Part shown: positions 31,180 through 41,925 of the stretch, piece after piece | How positions within the stretch are numbered: position 1 is the stretch's first letter | Layout of the letters: every line of letters starts with the position of its first letter | Source of the DNA: Tubiluchus corallicola | Lineage: Eukaryota > Priapulida > Priapulimorpha > Priapulimorphida > Tubiluchidae | Assembly: GCA_030141605.1 (NCBI GenBank) | Contig: JAQGDQ010001419.1 | Coordinates: 1 to 41,925, forward strand | DNA length: 41,925 nucleotides | Direction of reading: 5' to 3' | Notes under the pieces: model-generated | Database searches by the model: none | Told to the model about the DNA's origin: nothing | What the model saw: the letters and a program-made list of their open reading frames with translations, nothing else | Made by a program: the position numbers and the translations under genes

Positions 31180-31760
31180 AATTACAAGTTTTATACAGCG
31201 TTACAACTAAAGTAGCTCTGCATGCAATAAGACAGTATATAAATGGTACAAAATTGAAACTTTCAAGACAACGTTTTTGAAGTTTTATTTATGAAGAGTG
31301 TTTTCTTGTGCTTCAACAAAACTTCAGACGACTGTGACATCATTTGAATGACATCCACCAATCAGCAGCAATATACCTTAATGAAGAATTGAACGTAGTA
31401 ATGGCAGTATCAGTACCTACCCAGTTGACAAGGATAATCACTCAAGATCAGGCTTTAAAGTATCAATGGTATTTTCGCTATATTCTGTCTCTCTCCGAAA
31501 CGAGATATAAAAGCCAAATCACACAGAAGCACCTTTAGCAAGCGGTCCCCAATTCATTTACAAATTAGGTCTAGTGCTGCTGTTTACAAAACACAAACTG
31601 TGATCACTCAGCTATTTTGTCAAGCGTGTTTGTGAAATATTGGCACATTTTTAGCACAACCTTAAATTTTGAAATAATCTTAAGAAATAATCAAAAATTC
31701 CTCAATAATAAGTACTGACAAAGTATAATATAGTCATAGTCATAGGTTATATATATATAA
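31180..31760. other. Unassigned DNA between repeat X and the pentanucleotide array
   Basis: No convincing exon or repeat copy. A 64-codon plus frame (31344-31538) has no support. Confidence 0.35.
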
Positions 31761-31763
31761 TGT

Positions 31764-32092
31764 AATTTAATGTAATGTAATATAATGTAATGTAATGTAA
31801 TGTAATATAATGTAATATAATATGATATGATGTGATGTGATGTGATGTGATGTGATGTGATGTGATGTGATGTGATGTGATGTGATGTGATGTGATGTGA
31901 TGTGATGTGATGTGATGTGATGTGATGTGATGTGATGTGATGTGATGTGATGTGATGTGATATGATATGATATGATATGATATGATATGATATGATATGA
32001 TATGATATCATATGATATGATATGATACGATATGATATGATATGATATGATATGATATGATATGATATGATATAATATAATATAATATAACA
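31764..32092 (+). repeat. Pentanucleotide array (TAATG / GATGT / GATAT / TAATA)
   Basis: Four successive blocks of 5-bp units that differ by point changes: taatg (to ~31815), gatgt (31830-31960), gatat (31961-32070), taata (to 32092). One catatg inversion near 32008. The His/Ser/Ile-rich minus frames are artefacts. Confidence 0.95.
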
Positions 32093-32512
32093 TAATAACA
32101 GTAAGTATAATATATATATACTATTACATACTATTATTATATACTTTATACATATACATATCTTTAGCTGAGCATTTACAAATTTGCTTGTGAGACAGAA
32201 ACGTTACTCTGCGCATGCTCAGTTGGAACTTTTCCTCACATAACGGCTTTATTTTTTACAGCACCTGCGGCTTAGCCAGGTTCTAAAAAACGGTAGATGT
32301 TATCTTGGATTTATTTTGTGTAAGTTACTTTTGCTGCTGCTGATAATGTACCCTACTTAAAACTGATGGTATCCCTACAATAGTAAAGGGACCTTGTCAG
32401 TCACGCGTGCGCGACCTTCCCTTTTCTTAGACACGCAGTTCCCGCTAGCTTCTAGTTTTCGAATTCTTGGACCGAGACGCTTATTACTGACTTTCGCCTT
32501 ACAGAGGAAACA

Positions 32513-32900
32513 ATAAACCTTTTCACGATTTCGTTATGCGCACGCGCAGTTGCTGTAGATCAAAGGTTAAGTGTACAACAGCAACGCGTCTTAACTACAA
32601 CCGTCACTTGACAACTGGGTAAAGCAAAACTCTGCCGTATCAGCTGAGTAACTTCAGTTGTTTTACGTGGGCTTTACTTAACTATGCATTAATCTGTGCT
32701 TAGAGTGATTGACTAGAAGGATCTTACTTGGCAACAAGAAAAAATAAACTAGGTAAGATTCTAGCTAGCTGTTAAAACTGTTATTATTACAATCGCATGG
32801 GCTGCGAGGCATTGTCAAGGGTACACAAATATGTTGTTTGGTGCACTTAACCTATGACCTTTTCACTATCATCAATCGCTGGAACTGTGGAAAGGCTTAT
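32513..32900 (+). mobile_element. MITE family W, copy 3
   Basis: Termini are ATAAACCTTTTCACG and GTGGAAAGGCTTAT. It is the same length and interior as copies 1 and 2, with TGCGCACGCGCA at 32537-32548. No flanking 8-bp repeat is visible. It abuts the coding-like segment 32901-33135. Confidence 0.8.
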
Positions 32901-33135
32901 TCGTCCTAACTCACTACGCTGTATAATATTAGTCCTGAAAAATTGACCTTTTAATCGTCTAGAAAGTTGACTTCCGGTTCCTATGAAAAAGTATAGGATC
33001 TGTGTCTGTCCTTGCTGTATTCGATTTCGATTAAACATAATTATACACCGGGACAGGCGTATGTAATGTACGTCTGCAGAGACGTTTAAACATGGCAGTT
33101 TTAGCCATTCGTAGACCGCTGGAGCATTAATAGGT
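32901..33135 (-). CDS. Possible internal exon or decayed coding fragment abutting a MITE
   Basis: After acceptor-like attgacttccag the minus strand stays open for more than 75 codons (PINAPAVYEWLKLPCLNVSA onward, including RNRIQQGQTQILYFFIGTG). The frame runs on into the MITE at 32513-32900, which supplies the stop. No convincing donor was found. The residues look coding-like but no family is recognised. It may be an exon interrupted by the MITE or an unidentified transposon fragment. Confidence 0.27.
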
Positions 33136-33289
33136 CTGGAAGTCAATTAAATTCAGTTTGCTCAAGACTGTACATGCAAGTTTGTATATTCAAGTTTGCA
33201 CATGCACTTACATTATATAATCATGCTGTAGGTCTAGTGATATGGCTTCCTAGACCTTGGTGGTGTATTGAATCATAGGTGTAATCATA

Positions 33290-34060
33290 GTCATAGGTAA
33301 AATAGTCAGAGAAAAGAGTTACAGGAAAAACGGCACAAGCAGAAAAACAAAAGAACCCTAACCTTAACTCAATCGTAAAACGCTAAACCCAAACCCTAAC
33401 CCTAACCCAACCCTAAAACCCTAACCCTAAACTCTAATCCTTTTCCTAAACCTAACGCTATTCCTTACCCAACCCCAAAATCCTAACCCCATTTCTAACC
33501 CAACCCTAAAACGCCAACCCTAACCCTAACCCTAACCCAAACCCTAATCAAAACCCTAACCCTAACCCATTCCTAACCTAACCCTAACCCTAACCTTAAC
33601 CCTAACCCAACCCTAACCCTAACCCCATTCCTAACCTAACCCTAACCCTAACCTTAACCCTAACCCAACCCTAACCCTAACCCCATTCCTAACCCGACCC
33701 TAAAACGCCAACCCTGACCCTAACCCTACTCTAAACCCTAACCTAAACCGAAACCCTAACCCTAACGCTATTCCTAACCCAACTCTAAACCTTAAGCCTA
33801 AGATACTAAATAAAACGTGTTTTTTCACATACATCTAATGTCATCATATATAGATACTTTTGTCAATAGGTACAAATCATGTATTGTCAGTTAACTGTTT
33901 TGAAATATTTTTTGTTTTATTACTCTAATTCAGGTAATCTGCACGTAAATAAATTGTGACTGACTTGAATATCCTTGTTTCTTTACCTGACGTTCTTTCC
34001 CAGTCAAAATTGTGACTTTTTCTCTAACGTTTGTCCTGTGACTTATTACAGGTCACCGCT
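33290..34060 (+). repeat. Element T, copy 3, with expanded telomere-like (CCCTAA)n array
   Basis: Left part has acaggaaaaa-type units. About 33355-33800 is a degenerate CCCTAA array with CCCAACCCTAA and CCTAAAACC variants and internal duplications of about 65 bp. The right part is ccagtcaaaattgtgacttttt and cctgtgacttattacaggtcacc. The frame of unique ends matches copy 2. Confidence 0.75.
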
Positions 34061-34074
34061 AAATTACCAGGTCA

Positions 34075-34710
34075 CAAGTCTCCCACGGTACAGTTTTTTA
34101 AAGGAAAACAGGATAATTTTTCACATACTACGCCATTTTTAAGTATGACAAAAAGTATACAATTTAATACCAATGACACTTCAAAAGCGGTTCTGATAAT
34201 TAAATAATAGATTAAAAACTTAATTAACGGCAGGCGAGCCCAACTTCTCATGACATCACAAACTAACATAATTTTCAACATCAAAAATATTCCACGAGCG
34301 TGTTGCACGTATTTGCAAAAGCGAAAATTGAAGTACAGTGCCACTGTAAGATATTCAGTGTGTTGTACTAAAACTAGGTACGTTTCAAATTTATCGCTGT
34401 GCTCACGCGTAAGCTGTCGAACGTGTGCACTACTTCACTACTAAAGTACGCATCCGAACTGAGAGGTACAGCACCTGTTTTTTGTGCAATGCGTTTTCGA
34501 AATGCAGGCGGTTGTGACGGTCTAACTAACGAATGGTGAAATGCATGTAACAGCACAGAACTAGTGGCGTGAACGTAAAATTGTGTTTGTGTTGTAATAG
34601 TTTCATGTAAGTCATTTTTGAAGAAAATAATGCTTTGTTTGAATATTAAAAGAATAGGTTGTTTTGACCTGCAGTTTACATTCGGTCCAGCTTTTCTTTA
34701 AACGTCTGCA
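34075..34710 (+). repeat. Interspersed repeat Z, copy 2
   Basis: Same family as 5660-6340 (reverse) and 39210-39840 (same orientation). The shared open frame is on the minus strand here (34072-34344), and the third copy breaks it with stops. Confidence 0.7.
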
Positions 34711-35299
34711 ATGAATTAAAACCTATAGACGAATTTCAGCGACAAATAGAAGGTATTATAAAAAGTGTTTGTTGATTCAGAACCACAATTTCAATTTAAA
34801 TAAGTTTTATTTACGGATTCTATATTTACATTAAAGCATTGTTGCAAGAAATTTTGACTCGCGTACTTATACACGACGTTCTGCGCTGATATGTTATATA
34901 TGTCGGTTGTACAATTGTGAAAAATCCAAGTTCAGGTACTGTATAGAAGAGTATTGCCAGTGTCCTGCGAATAGTAGCGCCATCTATTAAGAAAATGTAA
35001 ACTAAAAAACAAAAAAAAAACACATTTTCCCAAAACGGAAAATGAACAAACGACTCTACATTTTAATAAATTTAATAATTGAAATCCCAACCCTTTACGT
35101 TTATGCAGTTGTGGGAAGTCTTGCAAACATGGCGGCCAGACTGAGTAACTGCACGAAACTTCTGCAAGGTTATAAAACATGCGTTATTACCTGTTTCACA
35201 CAATCTAATAACTTTACCGCTTTGTTTTATAACCCTCGCTGAACGCGTTATTACTTTTAAAGAGCTGCTACAGCGACTGCAATATATATTATTAATATT
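34711..35299. other. Unassigned, with an ATGGCGGCC start-like site
   Basis: At 35127-35170 the plus strand reads caaacATGGCGGCCAGA and MAARLSNCTKLLQ before a gttata donor-like site; AACATGGCGGC matches the YY1 motif. It could be a first exon, but no continuation was found. Confidence 0.25.
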
Positions 35300-35448
35300 A
35301 TTAATCTTTTATTCGTATCAAATTTTATACAGCAATGCAGTTTCACTGTCATATGTAGTAATATTTGATATATAATATATTAAACGTTACCATATTATAT
35401 AGTGAAACTGCATTGCTGTATAAAATTTGATACGAATAAAAGATTAAT
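35300..35448. repeat. Perfect 48-bp inverted repeat with 53-bp spacer
   Basis: Left arm 35300-35347 begins attaatcttttattcgtatc and is perfectly inverted at 35401-35448. The spacer is very AT-rich. It could be a tiny terminal-inverted-repeat element or a hairpin transcript source. No target duplication is evident. Confidence 0.9.
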
Positions 35449-35474
35449 ATTGATATAAAGATATATATTAAGAT

Positions 35475-36040
<566 letters not shown>

Positions 36041-36262
36041 TCTTATTTCTGGAGAACGGGAATAAATACAATAAAAATATTGTTTGTTTAGTAATCTAGT
36101 AATGTTTTGTTTAGTTTGTTTAGAAATAAACGAAACATGATAAAATCCATACATATCGCTATCATGCTACATGTAGTTGCTTATACGTTATAAACGTTGC
36201 CTCGATAAACCTACGTACTTGATCGCGGAACCAGCGGAACCATTTTTCAAGTCGTTGTTACG

Positions 36263-36333
36263 ACTCGGTTGGGAGTTGAACCCACGACCTCGCGGGTGGC
36301 GGGCGAGGACACTAGCATTGAACTATACCCCGA
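36263..36333 (-). tRNA. tRNA-Gly(GCC)-like sequence, probably pseudogene or SINE head
   Basis: The minus strand has an A-box-like TAGTTCAATGCTAG, an anticodon region CTCGCCCGCCACC with GCGAGG, and a B-box-like GGGTTCAACTCCC. The order and spacing match tRNA-Gly(GCC). The anticodon loop appears one base too long and the acceptor stem pairs only at its outer four positions, so it is unlikely to be a working tRNA. Confidence 0.55.
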
Positions 36334-36825
36334 TGACTGTGCATCATTAGATAAACAGTATTGGCACCAATAAATATATATAATTATAGACTTAATGAGG
36401 GTGTCAAACTTTTTATGAATTATTGTGGTATTGTAAAGAAAATTAAAAACTCGAACATCGACAATGTTCAAGTAATGTCATATTTAACTAACGATAGTCA
36501 TTGTCACTTAAGAAGAAAGTATGGCTTCTCATTAAGTTTTGCTAACACGAATGTTAAAAAACCAGTTATTTTTTGCTTTTAATGTTGTGTTTAAAAGATT
36601 ATCTGTGAAGGATACGTGAAAACTAACGATATTTTTACGTACGATTGTCTACGATCATTGTCATTTTTAGAAACTGTTTATTTTATGCAAACAAATTTCT
36701 TTCTTTTTTGTGTGTGTTTATACTATATTTTATACAGTATATAGCGTTCCATTGTTATATTTTGTGTCTGTGAATCTATGAATATGCGTGCTGTATCTGT
36801 ATGTAATGGTACCAAAAAATAACAA

Positions 36826-36827
36826 TA

Positions 36828-36913
<86 letters not shown>

Positions 36914-36990
36914 AGTAATAAAATTAATCATATAAATAATAATGACAATAACAACAACAACAACAACAGCAATAATAATAATAATAATGA
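36826..36990 (+). repeat. (GAT)n then (AAT/AAC)n microsatellite
   Basis: About 29 GAT units (36827-36913), then AAT/AAC-rich sequence. The preceding gtaatggtaccaaaaaataac looks like a LINE-type 3' end that could have seeded it. Confidence 0.9.
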
Positions 36991-37234
36991 ATAATTTTCT
37001 AAAGTCCAGAAAGAAAGCTCAAACAAGTTTGTCATTGACAAACACAAATGCCGTACTAATTCTTTGATTTCTACCAGGGGAAAACCTAATGAATTAACGT
37101 TGTATATTGAGCAGCCATTATCTCACATTACAGTGAATTAGGAACCACGTTTGTGTTGTGTAATCACTGATTAACAGTGGAAATGTGTGTGATAAAACGT
37201 CTTGTGTCAACAAATTGATGTAACGTATTATTTA

Positions 37235-37562
37235 ATCAACCTTTTCACTGTTCCGGCGATTGATGACGATCGTGAAAATGTCAAAGGTTAAGTGTACCAG
37301 ACAACGCATTTGTGTACACTTGACAACGCCTCGCAGCCCAAGCTATTGTAATAGTAACAGTTTTAACAGCTAGCTAGCACTTTACCTAGTTCATTTTTTC
37401 TTGTTTCTAAGCAAGATCCTGCTATGAAATCACTCTATGCACAGACTAATGCATTATTAAGAAAAACAACGAAAGTTACTTAACTGATTCGGCACACGGC
37501 TTTGCTTTACCACAGGTCACGTGGCGGTTGTAGTTAAGTGGTACACAGTGTTACAGGTTAAC
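37235..37562 (-). mobile_element. MITE family W, copy 4 (reverse, truncated)
   Basis: Starts ATCAACCTTTTCACTG and follows the reverse of the family through the …gtggcggttgtagttaagtg… block. It then diverges near 37562, so the end carrying the TGCGCACGCGCA box is missing. Confidence 0.7.
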
Positions 37563-37967
37563 CTAAGCACGAAGATTAGCTATTTATTGCACATAATAGG
37601 GTGCATAAATTACATAGCTATAACTTTGACTATAAACAGTTACGTCGCCCTTTGCCAGTAATTGTAGCCACAGGATTCATGAAGCCAGGCAGGCAGCTGA
37701 GCGTTTTCCACTCAACTTCAGCTAGAAAATAAACTCTCCCTTCTAGTATCGTTTGTACGTTTAAAGATACTAAGTTTATTGCATTTAAGTGTATACTCGA
37801 AAAAGGTTTTTTTAAATAAAAAGTAACATTCTAAGATTATTTTTATGACATTTTTTTCATTTCTGACTTAATGTTGATTGGTATCATAATGCGAAATATA
37901 TTTTATATGTACATAGAGGAACACTGTGTTAATCAACTATTATGTACATTATGTATATACATATAGA

Positions 37968-38063
37968 CTAACTTCGTTATATTCCCGTTATCTCGCCATA
38001 CTCGCCTCTCGCCAAAAATTTGCCCTAGACGGACAGTGGCGAGATAACGAGGCTAGACTGTAG
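37968..38063. repeat. Short hairpin element, pogo/Tigger-like ends
   Basis: CGTTATCTCGCCA and TGGCGAGATAACG form inverted arms around about 40 bp, which also contain ctcgcctctcgcc. The outer ends are TAGACTAACTTCG and CGAGGCTAGACTG. It may be a minimal Tc1/mariner-type MITE. Confidence 0.5.
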
Positions 38064-39205
38064 TTACATTTTGAGATTAATAGTTATACAGTTCGTAAAC
38101 ACGAGGATTACTGGCATTGGAAACATTTTTTCTAATTAATTTCTGCATTAATTCCAGGAGTTTGATGATAATTGAATCTTTTACAGAAGCGGTCATGATT
38201 TCTGTACATTGATGGTTTACTAATGTGAACTAACGTTTACTAATTAATGTTAATATTAATGCTAATTAATGTAATTTAGTAATGTTTAATAATTATTTGT
38301 GAATTATTATGTCATGTATTGAATGTTCTTGTGTTTATTTTCCTAATTAGATTGAGGCTTTTTTCCTGTTTGAAACATCTATATGCCAATTAATATTTCC
38401 ATTAATTACCGTACAGTAATTAAATTATGATCAATTTGACGATGATTTATGACACGTTGTAGACTAAGTTTTGCTGTGTGGTTAAATAAATTATCAACCC
38501 TGTTTACTCCTCTCTGTTATTTATTCATCTTATTCATTTTTATTCGTTTTGTTTATCAATTTGCACTGTTTGTCCACTACGGAGCGATTAAAGGAAAAGT
38601 CAACCCTTCTAGGAGGTCAGGCTCATTTGAATGTTCGCGAAAAATGTTAGAAGGATTTAGTAATAAAACTGCAATAAGCGCCTCGTGTGATTAGTAAAAT
38701 CACTTTAAATTTTCGATCACTTCATGCTTGGACGCTCCAATTATCAATGTCCATTCTTCTTCCAATGACGTCATTCGTCTTGAAGAAAAGTAGCGCTCAG
38801 TCATCTTCTTCAAAAGTTTAATAACTTTTTGCAAAAATATTATACAGTTAATTTTGTGATATTTTTGCGTGAACATTAGGTTAGCTGCAGAAGCTCTGAG
38901 TTAGTTTGAGCAGTGCTCGCTTACGGAAATCCACGATGCTCTTACGAATACTCACGAAGCCTCCCTGTTACGTCATGATTTTCAAGTGAACGGCAGCAAC
39001 CATCGTGCCTGAAAATTTCTATTCAGAGGTAGTATATTTTAAATTTATGCTTTATAGGCAGTTCTTTGCAAATTTCTTTGTTATATTTTTCAAAGTTTAA
39101 GTGATAACAGTAAAATAAACCCAACATACTGAGTGACTTGTTCTTTCCTTTAAGTTACTATGAGCTTAAACTTCATATAATTATGTTACACCGAGAAACA
39201 TGAAC
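38064..39205. other. Unassigned AT-rich DNA
   Basis: A repetitive taat-rich stretch lies at 38210-38300. No gene, RNA or repeat copy recognised. Confidence 0.4.
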
Positions 39206-39209
39206 CTTA

Positions 39210-39840
39210 AAGGATGACAGGATGATTTTTCATGTACTACCCCATTTTCAAATCCTCTAAAAAGTATACATTTTCACACGATTAATACAGCAAAAACGTT
39301 TCTGATAATTAAATAATTGATTAATACATTAATTAACTGCGCGCGAGCTCAACTATTGACGACATCACAAACGAACATAATTTCCAATAGCAAAAATATT
39401 CTACGAGCGTGTTGCACGTGTTTGCAAAAGCGGAAATTGAAGTACAGTGCTACTGTAAGATATTCAGTGTGTTGTACAAAAACTAGGTACGTTTTAAGAC
39501 AAAAATTCAAATTTCAAATTTATCGCTGTGCTCACGCATGAGCTGTTGAACGTGTGTGGTTCGTCACAAACTAACACATCTGAACTGAGAGGTACAGCAC
39601 TTGTTTCTCTGCAATGCGTTTCCAAAACGCAGGCGCTAGTGCCCGTCTAACTAGCGAATGGTGAAATGCATGTAACAGCGAAGAACTAGTGGCGTGGACA
39701 TGATATTGTGTTTGTGCAGTAATAATTCTTTCACCTAAGTCATTTTTGAAAAAATAATATGTTTCCTTTCAGTATTTTAAAGAATAGATTGTTTTGACCT
39801 GCAGTTTAAGATTGGGTCTAGTTTTAATTTAGGAACATGA
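39210..39840 (+). repeat. Interspersed repeat Z, copy 3
   Basis: Third copy, closest to 34075-34710 in order and orientation. Its version of the shared frame carries stops. A weaker relative may lie near 30030-30100 (gttagtttgtgacg… to gccgttaattaac). Confidence 0.7.
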
Positions 39841-40424
39841 ATGATTGATTCATTATAAGTCGTTTACCAAACTAAAGTAAATACATATAATCTTAAATAA
39901 AGTGTTTTAAACTCTTGTAATGGTTTATTAAAACATGAAAATTACAATAATAATGTTTTTATATGTCTAAAATTCTTGCTCATTGGAATGTCATTTTAAT
40001 GAATGTCATTTTTGTACATATTTTAAATATTTTCTCTTTTTATTTTTTCTGTAAATTGTAAGTTTATGTTTTTATCATTAGTTTTTTTTAGTACTTATTG
40101 TATTTTTATAGCTTAAGATTATTTCTACGAGCTGAATTAAAGAATAAAATAAAAAAATAAATAATCAATAGTATAAAGCAAATGATATAATGACGCTTAT
40201 ATATACATAATAAGTATTATTTAAATGCAGCCTCAATATCTCTTCCCTCTATAATTTTGCAAGGTCTCCCGAAGCGCACTCTACAGAGAAAATTGATAAA
40301 CAAATGAAAGATGACAGTTTAACACAAATAGAGTATTGTCGAGGGAAGTACTGTAATAAAGGCAACAGTGGAGAAGGCTATAATCGATGAAATGCCTTTC
40401 CTGAGGACAAACTTATACTAGACG
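39841..40424. other. Unassigned, with a LINE-like A-rich tail
   Basis: 40090-40165 ends gaattaaagaataaaataaa and may be a retroelement 3' end. A short plus frame near 40290-40390 has acceptor-like ctctacag upstream but no other support. Confidence 0.3.
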
Positions 40425-41510
40425 TGGTTATAGTGTCGTGTGAATGCATTGTAAACGTTCCGTGCATTTGAACACTGTATAGTTCGAGTTCAAATGTGCG
40501 TTCACACTGCCATTATAACGTCGTGTGAATGCATTGTAAACGTTCCGTGCATTTGAACACTGTATAATTCTAGTTCAAATGTGCGTTCACACTGCCATTA
40601 TAGTGTCGTGTGAATGCATTGTAAACGTTCCGTGCATTTGAACACTGTATAGTTCTAGTTCAAATGTGCGTTCACACTGCCATTATAACGTCGTGTGAAT
40701 GCATTGTAAACGTTCCGTGCATTTGAGCACTGTATAATTCTAGTTCAAATGTGCGTTCACACTGCCATTATAGCGTCGTGTGAATGCATTGTAAACGTTT
40801 CGTGCATTTGAACACTGTATAGTTCTAGTTCAAATGTGCGTTCACACTGCCATTATAGTGCCTTGTGAATGCATTGTAAACGTTCCGTGCATTTGAACAC
40901 TGTATAGTTCTAGTTCAAATGTGCGTTCACACTGCCATTATAGTGTCGTGTGAATGCATTGTAAACGTTCCGTGCATTTGAACACTGTATAGTTCTAGTT
41001 CAAATGTGCATTCACATTGCCACTATAGTGTCGTGTGAATGCATTGTAAACGTTCCGTGAATTGAACGCTGTATAGTTCTAGTTCAAATGTGCGTTCACA
41101 CTGCCATTATAGTGCCTTGTGAATGCATTGTAAACGTTCCGTTTCACTGTTGTTCTAGTAATGCTCACACTGCCATTATAGTGTCGTGTGAATGCATTGT
41201 AAACGTTCCGTGCATTTGAACACTGTATAGTTCTAGTTCAAATGTGCATTCACATTGCCACTATAGTGTCGTGTGAATGCATTGTAAACGTTCCGTGAAT
41301 TGAACGCTGTATAGTTCTAGTTCAAATGTGCGTTCACACTGCCATTATAGTGCCTTGTGAATGCATTGTAAACGTTCCGTGCATTTGAACACTGTATAGT
41401 TCTAGTTCAAATGTGCATTCACATTGCCATTATAGCGTCGTGTGAATGCATTGTAAACGTTCCGTGCACTGAAAACTGTATACTTCCAGTTCAAATGTGC
41501 GTTTACACTG
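40425..41510 (+). repeat. Minisatellite, ~13 copies of 85 bp with higher-order structure
   Basis: The period is 85 bp (starts at 40510, 40595, 40680, 40765, 40850...). Copies 1-4 alternate two variants (tatagt…tatagttc / tataac…tataattc). Copies 6-12 repeat a three-unit order (gccttg; gcattcacattg; tgaattgaacgc). One copy near 41120 is internally deleted. Within each unit GCATTTGAAC and GTTCAAATGTGC can form a hairpin. Confidence 0.95.
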
Positions 41511-41619
41511 ACATTATGTTTCACTCGAAGAAATACTTCCAATAGTTCACATAGTTAAAACATTGCGTAGCCTATATTTACACCTAAGGTCAGTTCACAT
41601 GAAAATCCAGGTCAGGTCC

Positions 41620-41925
41620 TTGCTACTGATGCTACTGTTGCTGTTGTCATGGCTGCGACTGCTGCTGTTGCTTCTACTACTTCTACTGCTGCTACTACTA
41701 CTGCTGCTGTTGTTGCTGCTGCTGCTGCTACTACTGCTGCTGTTGTTGCTTCTACTACTTCTGCTACTACTACTGCTGCTGTTGTTGCCACTGCTGCTGT
41801 TGCTTCTTCTACTTCTGCTGCTACTGCTGCTGCTGTTGTTGCTTCTACTGCTGCTGTTGTTGCTGCTGCCTGTTGCTTCTACTACTTCTGCTGCTACTGC
41901 TGCTGCTGCTGCTGCTGCTGTTGCT
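41620..41925 (+). repeat. Mixed CTG/CTA/GTT trinucleotide array, open at right edge
   Basis: Imperfect array of GCT, ACT, GTT and TCT triplets, with a recurring tgttgcttctactacttctg block about every 80-110 bp. It continues beyond the window. Confidence 0.9.

Noticed and set aside
31691-32093. His/Ser/Ile repeat proteins
   Set aside because: Frames through the pentanucleotide array.
33355-33800. Ancestral chromosome-fusion point
   Set aside because: The telomere-like array shares its borders with two other dispersed copies, so an element is the simpler explanation.

Overview
This is an AT-rich, repeat-dominated piece of an invertebrate animal nuclear genome. The evidence is short coding exons bounded by GT/AG splice sites, AATAAA signals, many LINE, MITE and foldback repeats, very long microsatellites, and TTAGGG-type telomere-like sequence. 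The sequence alone does not fix the phylum. A tunicate or another invertebrate with spliced-leader trans-splicing would fit, but that is inference.

Protein-coding content is sparse. Gene 1 (minus strand, leaves the left edge) has two in-phase exons at 6454-6573 and 3468-3581, encoding a short membrane anchor followed by a basic helical stalk. A candidate 40-residue protein (plus strand) has exons at 8863-8911 and 10924-10997 around an intron that is mostly an 83-bp minisatellite. The best-supported gene is a six-exon minus-strand gene (12590-20675, 993 coding bases, 330 residues). It encodes a secreted, cysteine-free protein with a poly-Asp block followed by a Tyr/Arg/His-rich tail; I do not recognise its family. 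Two candidate terminal exons of further minus-strand genes are at 24568-24831 and 28373-28642. The second ends in a GPI-signal-like hydrophobic tail.

The rest is repeats. 1-8500: two copies of one truncated LINE, a second LINE ending in (TA)n, two inverted piggyBac-type MITEs, an hAT-like MITE, a short LTR, and a paired inverted element with hammerhead-ribozyme-like motifs. 9000-20000: minisatellites and nested elements in introns. 20000-26200: five huge microsatellites. 26700-34700: a second hAT-like copy, a degenerate RT tail, MITEs, a pentanucleotide array and a telomere-like array. 35000-41925: hairpins, a foldback element with a TATG core, a tRNA-Gly-like sequence, an 85-bp minisatellite and a terminal trinucleotide array.

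No operon-like cooperation between genes is visible. The main themes are repeats shaping gene structure (duplicated splice sites, MITEs at exon borders, arrays filling introns) and retroelement tails that appear to seed microsatellites. All exon models come from reading frame, phase and splice-site agreement by eye, without transcript or database support.
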